Assembly: GCA_033002965.1 (NCBI GenBank)
Contig: JAURVB010013530.1
Span: forward strand, 124,001 to 188,000
Reading direction: 5' to 3'
DNA length: 64,000 nucleotides
DNA from: Piper betle
Taxonomy: Eukaryota > Streptophyta > Magnoliopsida > Piperales > Piperaceae
Shown: piece after piece, positions 12,598 through 23,590 of the stretch
Layout of the letters: each line of letters starts with the position of its first letter
How positions within the stretch are numbered: position 1 is the first letter of the stretch
Made by a program: the position numbers and the translations under genes
Notes under the pieces: generated by a model
Told to the model about the DNA's origin: nothing
The model's database searches: none
What the model saw: the letters and a program-made list of their open reading frames with translations, nothing else

Positions 12598-13209
12598 TTA
12601 GGCCCACCAAGCCCAAATGGAAAAGCCCAATACCAGGAGGCCCATTATCGAGGACGTGTCACCTGCGCGGGATGATCCGTTTTGTTGTCTGCCGGAGCCG
12701 CCGCCGCCGATGCTGAAGGGGATGGTGCCGGCCATCGCGCCTCCTCCCATGGCCGCGCCCGACCCCCTAGACCTGTCTCCGCCGCCGCTCCTTCGGCCGG
12801 ACGAACCAGGCGATCCCCGCCCGCTGCTGCTGCCCCCAGAGGATCCCCGTGCTCCGCCACCGCCACCGCCGGCGGCGGAAAGCTTCTTCTCGGTCATTGG
12901 AATGTTCAATGATTCTGTAGAAGGTTTGTGGACGATTGCAGAAAATATTATGCGTAAAGAACGTCAATCACAAACTAGATTAGATCTTTTAACTAAATCA
13001 CATCAATTGGATACAATATTTATGTGCTAACATACCAAGAACATATCTTAAATCTATGAGGAAGCGAGAGTTAGTAATAAGAACAATAAAACAGTTAGAG
13101 AAAAGGTACCCGGGGCGCCATCCCTTATTGCAATAGCATGGTGGAGATGGTACAGAACAAGCGGCAGCAGGAACAACACAGCAATGGATGCCCCCATGCT
13201 TCTTCCCAT
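12598..13209 (-). CDS. Possible secreted glycine-rich protein, two exons
   Basis: Exon 1 is 13209-13110 and exon 2 is 12914-12598. The intron (195 bp) runs GTACCT..CTACAG. The join keeps one frame and gives 138 aa. The N-terminus (MGRSMGASIAVLFLLPLVLY) is a clear signal peptide. The middle (about residues 47-110) is Gly/Ser/Arg-rich low complexity. The C-terminus is a short hydrophobic tail (SSIMGLLVLGFSIWAWWA) after small residues, as in GPI-anchored proteins. A cell-surface or wall role is inferred from this layout only, and no conserved family is recognised. The opposite strand has a proline-rich 137-codon frame over the same GC-rich block, which I consider a shadow. Expression evidence would be needed to be sure that this is a gene. 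Confidence 0.45.
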
Positions 13210-13940
13210 CTGTTGTTGTATGCTCTGCGACGTCAGATGATCAGAGATATAGGAAGCAGGGAACCGCAAGTCTCCCGGATTGTTTTCTTGACAAAAGAGT
13301 TTATGGTGCAACTCTCCTCTAAATTTATGAGGTTGCTATTTATGATATCTATCATAATAATAATAAAAATAAAAGATGTGGAGGTAGTTGTGTCATATTC
13401 AAATTGCGACGTTTCGTGTCCTGATCTCCACGTTCAATTGAACCTAGCGACTTTTATTAAATTTCTCAAAATTTTTATTTTTATGATTATATAAAGTATA
13501 CGAGGTTAAATTTCCTATTCTCAGAGAACATGCAAATCTGTATTCCTCACTTCTATTATAGCCATTCGATTCGATTGTAACTACTGGTCCGAGATTGTCC
13601 TCAACTTTTTAAGGTTCTTATTTTTTTTATTGAATTTCATATTTTTTCTTTTTGTTTGTACATCAAATTAAAAAATGCTCTTTGGATTTATTTCACAAAT
13701 AGATATATCAGCTCAACTTATGCATTTAATCGGAGAGACTCGATAAAAATCAAAATTCACGCCCAAGTTATGGTATCAACTCATATGACCATACTTTATT
13801 TCATTTTTTATTCGTTCGCCTGGCCATTGTTATAAAGCAGAATAGCTAGCTAGGTGGAATAAAAATTCCCTCCTTGAAGACATTGGCATTCCCTATCACC
13901 CCAAGGGCCCTCTTTCATTATCTCCTTGCTTAGGCTATGG
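13210..13940. other. Intergenic AT-rich DNA
   Basis: Flank of the possible glycine-rich gene. Nothing else supported. Confidence 0.5.
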
Positions 13941-13954
13941 ACTTTCAAAATAGG

Positions 13955-14865
13955 TGTGATGAAAATGAAGCGGCCGATAGGTATCTATGATAGCATGTCT
14001 GCCCCATCCTCGGCAAAGGCAAGTCGGTGGCAAAGGCGTGATGAAAATGAAGCGGCCGATGGGTATCTATGATAGAATGTTTGCCCCGGCCGTCGGATAT
14101 AATATGATGGCCCAAATTTTTTTCTTTAAAAAAAAACTTCCCTCTTCCCTCCCATTGCCATCCACACCCTGCCGCCGTGCTCCCCTATTGATGCCCGCGT
14201 TGTCAGCCCACATCCACGTTGTCAAGGACCTCCGCCACATCCACACTCGATGCGCCACCGCTGTTCTTCATCACTACGCCAAGCCTGCTGGCATGGGCAC
14301 TACAAGGAGGAATGACAGCGGAGCGTCGAACGTGGGTGCGAGCATGGCGTGGTGGAGGAGTAAGGGCGGTGGCACCGCGGGCATGGGCGAGGCGAGGGCA
14401 TGGGCACAGGCACGGGCGTGGACACGACTGGGAATGGTGTGGACGAGGGCACGGGTGCGGGTGTAGCAAGAAATGGTGCTGGTGCCGCGACGAGCAAGGG
14501 GGTGGGGGCGTGGCACGGGTGGGGTTGTGAGGGGCGCTGAGGCGTGGGCGGCATCGCGAGGGGGTGTAATGGGGTAGGTAGGGTCGTGAGGGGGTGCTGA
14601 GGCGCGGGCGGGATTGCGAGGTGGTGTGGCGGCACGGGCGGGATTGCGAGGGCGCGGCGGCGCGGCCAGGGGCCGCGACCCTGATGGGGGACACGGCGAC
14701 GAGGGCGAGGTTGTAGGCGCAGTGGACAGCGGCGCTGCCTCGGCCGAGGGCAGCGAGGCAGATTGGATGAAGATTAGGGTTTTTTATAAAAATAGATCTC
14801 GGCTGTCCGGCCCAGATCGGGGCGACTGCAGGAAAATTTTCATGCGGTCACCCCAGGGTACCCAA
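13955..14865. mobile_element. GC-island inverted-repeat element related to the 32.3-34.8 kb element
   Basis: The left inner end (about 14086-14125) has GGCCGTCGGAT..ATGATGGCCCAAAT followed by T/A homopolymers. The right end (about 14778-14860) has an AGATCTCGGCTG..CCGGCCCAGAT hairpin-like block and then CTGCAGG..TTTTCATGCGG. Both resemble the palindromic terminal repeats of the 32317-34788 element. Between them lies a GC-rich island with overlapping low-complexity frames that I reject as genes. An 82-bp direct duplication (GATGAAAATGAAGCGGCCGA at about 13959 and 14041) sits at the left end. Outer ends and target duplication were not fixed. Confidence 0.4.
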
Positions 14866-14879
14866 TCTCTCTATCTCTT

Positions 14880-16955
14880 CTCTCTCTCTCTATAGCATGC
14901 CTTTAAATATTAGTAAAATTTTACTCATTCTTTTTCGAAAAGCACTAATTACTTTAAATTTCATACTTTTTGTCGAAACTCAAGTATTTTAATAATTTTT
15001 CCCTTTATTATTCAAAAATATTGATTAAATATTATACAGTTTAAAAATTATTTGGTATATTAATTAATTGCCATGTATATTAAAAATTTTGATTAATGAA
15101 TATTAAACCATATGCATATATACTATTAATTATAAATGAATTATCATTATTTTGAATAATATTATTAATTGTAATATATTAGTGTGACTATACAATAAAT
15201 AATTTATATAGATTTTTAAATTTTGTTTATATCATGGACACTTAAAAAATAGCAAAGAAATTAATTAATTTATTGTGTGTTCATGAATAATTATTAAAAC
15301 TTTAAAATAAGTAAGAATCTAAAACCAAGTTAAGATATCTAAATATTTGGGTCAAATTACATTTAATCCTTTTCAAATATATAAAAATAAATTAAAAACT
15401 CAAAATTAAAACTAAAATATAAACATGCAATAAAACTTATTGATATAAATTAAAGCATATACTGATAATATATATGTTTAAAAAAGATACTCATATATAA
15501 ACCCACGATCCTAGTAGTAAATTAATATATAAATACAAAATTTTTATAATATTTTAAATTAAAAATCTTTTAAAATTGCTATAGTAAATATACAATTTGT
15601 AAAATCTTTTAAAATTATTATTAGAGAGTTTCAATAGGATTAAAATAATAAGATAAACATGTAGAATATCATAGATATTTAAAAAGTGTAATTATAAATT
15701 TGGAATTAAGAATCATAAATTAAGTAATTTTTTTTAAAAATGTAATTATAATTTTGAAATAAAATGTTTTGCATCTTTTTAATATATAATATTAATAACA
15801 TTATTAATATACATATTCTTCATAAATATAAAATATACCATGTATGTCTTTGGCTTGTTTTATAGAAAAATTTGACATTATGAATATTTCCTAACAAACA
15901 AAATACTCATCCAAAACAAATGACAATGATTAGTCCTTAAAGCTTTAAGTAAGAAAGTACTCAAATTATGGTACTATTATTGAATTGCAATAGAACATTA
16001 TATATATATAAAACTTGGAAAGCTACTCGTTAGGCTATCACATAAATACTTTACAGAAGAGGATCTCAACCCTTCGGAGGTTTAAGATGGACTCCATACT
16101 GAATTTCATACAATGTGTTTAGAGTTCATATTACATAGGAGAGATCTTACATTTAAAGCTTTTATATGAGCACTCCGAGCTATAATAAAGGAAGAACCTC
16201 CCCTGTGACTATGAATGTGACTTTAGAAATTAGATGATCACTTCGAGTAACACCCTCAATGTAGCTAAAAGGTTTATATGTTGTGACATGCTAAAATTTT
16301 GATACTTAGTTGAAGTGATTGGATTAGGTATCTTGATTTACTTAATACAAATGAGTTTAGAATATTAAACACTGGGTTGTATTTGCCTATTCCATATACC
16401 CCGCAATGGAAATTAAACACAGAGACATTATGAGATGCTAGGGCATCATAACATAACACATGGTCTTCACGTGGGTTCTTCACCCAGCAATCCACGTACA
16501 TTCCTCGTACCTACGTTTCTTTATACACACTACTATAATCAAATAAGTTTCATGTACCTGGATTTACTCCTCGTCATGTTCTAAGACTCTCAAGCTTATA
16601 CTCCCTACAGATAATGGTTAATCTTTGCCCCAAAATTTATCCACTCTATAATATAATAATAAAAATAAATATTAAACACACGTGCTCAAATATAATAGCA
16701 TAATCCAATCCAACATATACAAAGTTCATAATAAGTTCAGGGCTCATACCCATAAATACAGTCATCAATACACAATATAGTCCAAATATATAATGCGACA
16801 ATAAGGCCGCCACCACCACTTCTGAGCCTTCCGATCCATGCGCCTAAGTTGGAAAATATTAAGGAACCTCACCTACATATATACAGAGAAAAATATTAGT
16901 AATCAAATAAATTTGATTATTGGTTTGAAGTAACTACCGGTTAAATAATACTAAC
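14880..16955. other. AT-rich intergenic DNA with repeat traces
   Basis: Very AT-rich (TA/ATT runs). About 15240-15370 matches, in reverse complement, the repeat at about 52790-52900 (shared AGATATCT, GTCAAATTACATTTAATC and TTCATGAATAATTATT-like words). 16060-16860 looks like decayed LTR-element sequence but no ends were found. Confidence 0.45.
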
Positions 16956-16959
16956 AAAT

Positions 16960-17547
16960 TGTAATGACTCGACTCAAAGTGCAATATAATGGGCTAAGTC
17001 ATCTATTCAAAAGTGGTTAAGCAAGTTAAAAATCTATAGTCCATTCTCACTTATAAATATGATCTTACCCCAGTAAGTATTAGATGTGGGACTAAGTTGA
17101 GAGATCTCACAATCCACCCACCTTATGAAATTTCATCCTCGACCTTCTTTGTCTCGCAAGCAGCAAGCTTCTTTGTCTCATAAGCAGCAATCTAGCCAAC
17201 GTTCCCAACCCAACCCACCATCTAACATGAAAATAAAAGGCTATGATACCATTTATAATGACCGGTTTAAAGCGCAATATAATGGGCTAAGTCATCTCTT
17301 CAAAAGTGGTTAACAAAGTTGAAAATCTATAGTCCATTCTTACTTATAAAGATGATCTTATCCCAATAGGTACTAAATGTAAGAGTAAGTTGAGGGAGAT
17401 ATGTAAAGAGCCGGTCCAAAGTGCAATGTAATGGACTAGGTTATCTCTTCAAAAGTGGTTAATCAAGATGTATAGTACATTCCCACTTATAAAGTAGATA
17501 TTACTCCACTAGATATTAAATATGAGACTAAGTAGAGGAATCTCACA
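16960..17547 (-). mobile_element. TRIM array with three LTRs
   Basis: A miniature LTR element family on the minus strand. LTRs lie at 16960-17111, 17254-17401 and 17402-17547, each ~150 bp. The outer ends read TGTAATGAC and ..TCTCACA on the plus strand. Between the first two lies a 142-bp internal region that, on the minus strand, runs from a tRNA-Met primer site (TGGTATCATAGCC, 17239-17251 complement) to a purine tract (AAGGTGGGTGGAT). The second and third LTRs abut with no internal region. The flanking 5-mers CAAAT and CAAAC are a near-perfect target-site duplication, so the whole array may have inserted as one unit. Same family as 28272-28810. It has no coding capacity and depends on other elements. 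Confidence 0.85.
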
Positions 17548-17812
17548 CAAACGATTATTCTATTACCCACGGGAATTTGAAAAACTTCAGAAGCCTTACA
17601 TGAGCGATAAACAATATAACTTATTAAAAGAGTCGGTGCGTGAAAACTCTATAAAAGAGTTATTATTCTTTGCATTTTATATTGAGTTTTTGTCATGTTT
17701 CAAGTGATTTTTATGTCAATTTTATTAGTTTAAAAGTTTATTAGATATTATAAATCATGCGATAAATTATTATGATTTTGGTGTAAAAAGTGCTAATTGA
17801 TATTGTTCTAAC
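17548..17812. repeat. Probable LTR remnant preceding the gypsy element
   Basis: AT-rich sequence ending in TTCTAACA directly before a primer-binding-like site. It is probably the 3' part of the 5' LTR of the element at 17813-20264. Its start was not found. Confidence 0.4.
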
Positions 17813-20264
17813 ATGGTATAAGAGTTAAAAGATGATCCAGAATGAATTCGGAGTGATATCGGACCAAAAAACGTATCCTGGAAATTATAACAGAGAGCAA
17901 AGTGCTCGAGCGATGGCCGTTGCTGAGGAATTAAACTAGAATTTGATTTTATCGAAATTAGTTTGATTGTTTGCTTAAATTATTCTCACCTCTTTTCAAA
18001 TTTTTTCTTTATTATTTAATTAGGTATTGCAAGGAGCAGGTTCTCAGGATGTAGAGCTATATAACCCAGAGATCGAGAGAACTTGTCGGCTACTACGCCA
18101 AGAAGCTAGAGTTTAGAGAGCAATGGAGGCAGGGCAGAGGAATAATAATCTTCCACCGGCAACCAATGATGATGACACAAAAGATCTGGAAGAGTTTGCT
18201 CTTCCTATTTTAGACAAATTACATTCAAGCATTCTTAAGCCACCAATTGAAGCAAATAGCTTTGAGTTGAAACTAGTAATGTTCCAAATGTTGCAAACAA
18301 TGGGACAATTTGCAAGACTGGCGCATGATGATCCCCATACTCACCTACTCAATTTTATTGCCATTTGTGATTTATTTAAAATGAATCAAGTGTCTGAGGA
18401 AGCTATCTGGCTTTGAATATTTCCATATTCTTTAGCCGAAAATGCAAGATTATGGGAGAGGTTCAAGGATTTACTAAGGAAGTGTCCATACCATAAAATT
18501 CTCTTGTGGGTTCAAATTCAAATATTTTACAATGGACTCCATAGACAAAATAAATCCATTGTAGATGTTGCTGCAACTGGATCCCTTATGAGCAAATCCT
18601 ATAGAGAAGCTAATGAATTATTGGAAAAGCTGGCATCTAACCATTATCATGTGGGGCAGGACAGAGCAATGAGGAAGAAGGGTGGAGGTATTCTTGAAGT
18701 GGACACACTAATCGTTTTGTGTGCACAAGTGGTTACTCTGTCAAAATAAATGCAACTTTTAGGGATGAATTCTAATGTGAATTCGGTGAACATGATTGCA
18801 ACTAAGTGTGAATGGTGTGGTGAAGAACATCCTACTAAGCATTGTGTCAACAATCCTGAATCAATAAATTTTTTTGGAAGCTATACCACACAGCAAAACA
18901 ATCCTTATTCCAATACTTACAATCCAGGATGGAGGAATTATCCGAACTTTGCATGGGGAGGCAACCAAGCCTCAACGTTAAGTCCACAACAACTATCTCC
19001 TCTAGGTTTTCATCATAATAGAGTACAACCTCGGGAAAGAAAATAACTAAGGAGGAAATGTTCATGCAATTTATGCAAAGTCAATAGGCTTCTATGAGGA
19101 ATTTGGAAACTCAAATGGGTCAGATTGCTAGTGCATTAAGTAATAGACCATAAGGTGGACTCCCTAGTGATACTCAAAATCCTAGGGAAGAGAGTAAAGA
19201 ATGTAAAGTCATTACATTGAGAAGTGGTCAGGAATTGGAAATCCTCACAATCAAAAGACACCAATTCTCATGGCTAACCTAGAGGCGGTTGAACGAAATG
19301 AAGAAAACAAGGATGAATTGGTAGAAGGCCTACCACCTAAGGGTTTATTTGATCAACATAACTGGTTCTCAAGAGTTCCATATCCTCAGAGATTACAGAA
19401 AAGTAAACAAGATAAAAAATTTCAGCAATTCTTGGAGGTGTTTAAGAAACTTTCTATAAATATCCCATTGGCTGAAGTGTTAGAGAAGATGTCGAGCTAT
19501 GCTAAATTCATGAAGCAAATATTATATAAAAAGAAAAAGTTGGAGGAGTTTGAAATAATTGCCCTTAATGAAGAGTGTAGTGTTGTACTACAAAGGAAGC
19601 TTCCACTAAAGCTCAAAGACCCAGGGCGGTTGACTATTCCTTGTGCTATAGGCCCCGAGTTTTGTTGTCAAGCATTATGTGACTTAGGTATAAGCACTAA
19701 TTTGATACCTCTTTCTATATATAAAAAGTTGGGTTTGGGGGACTTAAAACACACCACAATTAATCTGTAATTGGCTGACCATTCCTACATTTTTCCAGAA
19801 GGGGAGATTGAAAATATACTTGTTAAGGTTGACAAATTTATATTCCCAGCCAATTTTGTGATTGTGGATATGAAGGAAGAGTCAAACGTACCCATTATAG
19901 TTGGTAGGCCTTTTCTTGCCACTGGAAGGACATTGATTGATGTAGCTGCTAGTGAATTGATAATGAGAGTGGATAATGAGGAAGTGGTATTTAATATTTT
20001 TAAGGCTATACAATATCCGAAACCAGCAAATGTTTACCCTGCTTATAGTTTTGCCTGGTTTGGGCCAATTTTGAGTCGATTTGAACGAGCTCGAGCCAAA
20101 CTAGTTTTAAGACCATGAGTATGGAACCTAGATGGTATGAGCATGTTATGGTGGCTGAGCATGCCCAACATGCAGATGATAGCTTCAATTAGGCTATAGC
20201 AAAGCATGAGTTATCAGTGTATACACGAGGTATATAGATGATTTTTATTGGTTAGCGAGGGTTG
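17813..20264 (+). mobile_element. Ty3/gypsy (Athila/Tat-like) gag-protease remnant
   Basis: A primer-binding-like site TGGTATAAGAGT (17814-17825) matches 10 of 12 bases of the common tRNA-Met site. Gag follows in broken frames: 18123-18416, 18417-18749 and 18750-19046. These include a zinc knuckle (CEWCGEEHPTKHC). Protease frames at 19270-19770 and 19771-20118 show LCDLG..STNLIPLSI and VPIIVGRPFLATGRTLIDV, typical of Athila retropepsins. Stops at 18416, 18749, 19046 and 19770 inactivate it. No reverse transcriptase or integrase is present, and the sequence is interrupted at 20264 by the solo LTR. Confidence 0.85.
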
Positions 20265-20269
20265 TAGGT

Positions 20270-23240
20270 GTAAAACCCACGATTCGAGTCAGGGTTTTAT
20301 ATTCAGAACCGGTCGGTTCGACCGTTATTTTCGAGTCGAGTCAGTTTCAGGATACGTGTACTGAGCTGACGCCGGTCTCGTGTATGAGCCATGAGGGTCA
20401 TGTGTATCCAAGTATATGATGATAACGTCATGAACACAGCAGAAAAGAATGAGTTATCAGAATATATGAGAGTATGCAGTTTATTTTTTTATTATGATAT
20501 ATAAGGGATCGTAGAATTAGTTTTAGGTCGTTTACCGTGTAAGGACGCGTTACAGGCATTTTGGGTGGGTTGATAGCCTTAGAGCATATCATTATGATGT
20601 TTTAGTGTTTGTTTGATTTTATGGGATTTTTCCCGATTTTTATGGATTTTTTTAGGGTTTACTTCGAGTTAGTTATAATACTTGACTCGAGCCGAAGACG
20701 AGTCAAGTATTATTTACGAGTTTGCCACCCAACCATCTCTTCTCAACCCCCAACCTTTTCTCCCCCACGCCCAAACCCTAGCCGCCGCGCCGCCCCTATT
20801 CACACGCCACTGCCGCCACCGCCTGGCCGCCGATCGACACCGCCCAGCCCGACCACGGCATCGCCCTGCCGCCCCGACCAGGCCCGGCCACGAGCTCCGC
20901 CGCGACGCGAGGAATCATCGCGGTGACGCAGCGCTTGCGTCGCCGATCGTGTCGCCGCCGACCGTCGCCACCACAATCAGGTGGTCGGCTCGACGTCCTC
21001 AACCCCTCAGCTGCCTTTCCCGACAGGAGCGGAGGCCATCGCCGGCCTAGCTGGCCGGATCTAGCCACCATCGCCGCCGGCTCTGTTTTGCCGTTTTCCA
21101 GCAAGTTGTCGCCTCCATTGGCCATGCTGATGTCATAGATGAGTCGGGCTTACCGAGCCGGTTCCAAGGGTACCCAACACGACCACTTTCCGGCCAGTAG
21201 ACGTCGCCAGCGACTATCGCCGGAAAACCGACGGAGCTGCCGGAAAACCGCCGAAAACTGTCGGAAAACCGGAATTTTTGGAATTCGCCGGAGTTCATCG
21301 GATCTTCCGCGGGGCTCACCCAGTCGAGCCCAATCGAGCTTCGGACACCGATGAGTGCCGAATTTGAGCTCCGAGACACGCGACGGGACCCTAGCCATCG
21401 CCGAATGCTGACTACGTGAGGTATAATTACCTCTGATTGAGTTATTTAAAATTGATTATGATTGTTAGCATAGTATACTAGAATTAACTAGTTGTCACAA
21501 TGAATGTTAGCAGAGTATGCTAGATTTGATTAACTGTTATGAGTAATGCCTAATTATGAGTGAAGGGATGATTATATGATTTGAGTGATTGCGAATGAAT
21601 AGTAAGTGATCTAATGAGAGCATGATAAGTGATTACGATATAACTTAGAAAAACACGATAAGATTGGTACGAATAGGAGTTAGAATTTCTTTCATACTTA
21701 TTATTATATAATTATTGATTGTTATGGTAGATGTTATATTGTGAGTGTGTTTGATCATAACGAGTTTGATCCATCATTTAGTTAGTGGGCGTTAGTATCT
21801 AGTTTTGATGTGTAGGTACGGAGTAGGAGCTCGCCGCCTAGGCGCGATGACATGCTTGGAGCTTCTACCAGGTCCGTTTAGGACTCGACTCTGTTTTACG
21901 TCTATCTATTGTATGTTTGATTTATTGTCTGCAGGATGGGTTAAGTAGCGTTTTATCGGATCCCACTTAACTCGGGCCATTTAACCAAACATTTTCCGGA
22001 TTAATAACCCCTCGAGGATGAGATCCCTCGAGGTTGATTTCGAAATAAGATCCACCAAAAGTTGCCTTCGGGCCTATTATATAACTCCCTACCCAAGCCT
22101 ATATATATATATAGTTTTCATGTTTCTGTGAGACGAGAGATGGAGAAATCGACTGCATGTACCATGCAGAGGATGTCGTGACAGTCAAAGCGGGCTCTGG
22201 ATTAGTGCCAGCGGACTGTTCCATTCCCGAGGGATCCTGACAACTCCGCGTTTGAGTTCCTCACACCCGGAGAACGTGGAGGTTTACGGGTACTATTTAG
22301 TACAGCGCTTGTCCGGACTTGTGGTTCAAAGGGTACTAAAGGCAACTGCCTGAGAGTACTCGGCCTTCGTGCTCAAGGCCAGGAGAAATATGGAGGTAAG
22401 GAGAGGGCTTAGGATAAAGTTTCACTTGAAGTACTGAAAAAGAAGTGCCGAGAGCGGCATAGTACCAGCAGCAGATCAGTAAGTTCGGGATGCTACCTGG
22501 TCTGCAGCCCAGTGGCTCCTCAGTAGTGCCCTTCGGAGTGTTCACGTGGAGTATATGTTGTTTTCTTTCATATGAGAGTTTGCTCTCATAGCCAGTTTGT
22601 TATAGTTATTTTATTTTCTGGACCAGTAACACTTGTTACTGATGTGTTTTTATACTATATGTAGGTAATAATCACGAGTTGGAAGAGCCAGCTTGGACGG
22701 AGGAGCAATGAGGTCTTGTGCACACACATTGGGTGATTGAATGTTTAATGTTTTGTTTATGATGTTATTTTATAAACATGTTATGATTAAATATTTGAGG
22801 CATGACAATGACATGAAATGAAATGATCAGAGTAGCGCAGCAAAAGTGTGATGGGTTAGGACCCAAAGTTCAGAGAATGATGAATATAGTAGATTAGAAG
22901 TCTTTGTGAATGCTAGTGTTGCTATGCATATATATGTTTGAATATATGATTTTGACAAGGTGGCCCCTAATTGCATTTTTAGGGGAAATTCTCTCCCTTT
23001 CGTTTTAGAATTTTTACTAATTTTGATTGTAATTGTGTTGGTGTGAAAATTGGTTGCATGTCATCTATGTAGTATCCTGTTAGGGTTTTATGCATTCATA
23101 CATACATATAGCAAGTTGGATCTTCATCTTAAGACGCCGAGATTGGATCCGCATGAGTTAGGTTCGGGTTAGCCGACCTAACCGGGGCCTGTAACATGCT
23201 GGTTTGGTTCACGAGTGTGAACCGGATTTGGGGTGTTACA
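20270..23240 (+). mobile_element. Solo LTR, 2971 bp, with 5-bp target-site duplication
   Basis: The element begins TGTAAAACCC and ends GGGTGTTACA, a short imperfect inverted repeat with TG..CA ends. It is flanked by GTAGG at 20265-20269 and 23241-23245. It has no primer site or coding region, so it is best read as a solo LTR of a long-LTR gypsy element. It lies within the older gag/protease remnant. A junction motif at 20683-20727 (CTTGACTCGAGCC, CGAGTCAAG, TTATTTACGAGTTTGCCA) is followed by a GC-rich island to about 21400. A reversed partial copy lies at 28915-29709 and a diverged relative at about 23590-25989. Confidence 0.85.
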
Positions 23241-23245
23241 GTAGG

Positions 23246-23590
23246 CCTAAATTTAGGGCATTGTAGTATTAAGTATCCAGATTGGGATTTTCATGCTATC
23301 TTATTTGCATGTATCATAGGGATTTCATATCACCATCTAATTTATACGTTTTCATTCGATTGAGTTGTAGGTTTTTACTTGACTGAGTTGTAGGTTTTCA
23401 CTCGATTGAGTTGATGGTTTGAGGCTTATTTAGCCTTCTAGCCTCGATTCCTGACTATAGATTCACTATTAGGCTTCGAGTCAGTTTTGACTTTAGACGG
23501 TCTTGATTTGAGCTTTCCGTCTATATACATATTGCATATACCCATAGGTAGGCCCCACTAACTCACGAGTTGTCGAACGGGCAAATTGTG
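23246..23590. other. Interrupted older repeat DNA between LTR copies
   Basis: This is the continuation of the sequence into which the solo LTR inserted. It has short reiterated GAGTTGTAGGTTTT / GATTGAGTTG words (23360-23415). No gene. Confidence 0.4.

Noticed and set aside
12617..13030. Plus-strand 137-codon proline-rich frame
   Set aside because: Antisense of the spliced signal-peptide gene model; no signal or domain and no support of its own.
14067..14694. Several 80-163 codon frames on both strands
   Set aside because: Mutually overlapping shadows of a GC island; no recognisable protein.
20682..21379. Frames of 105-122 codons in the solo LTR's GC island
   Set aside because: Low-complexity composition effects inside a TSD-bounded LTR.
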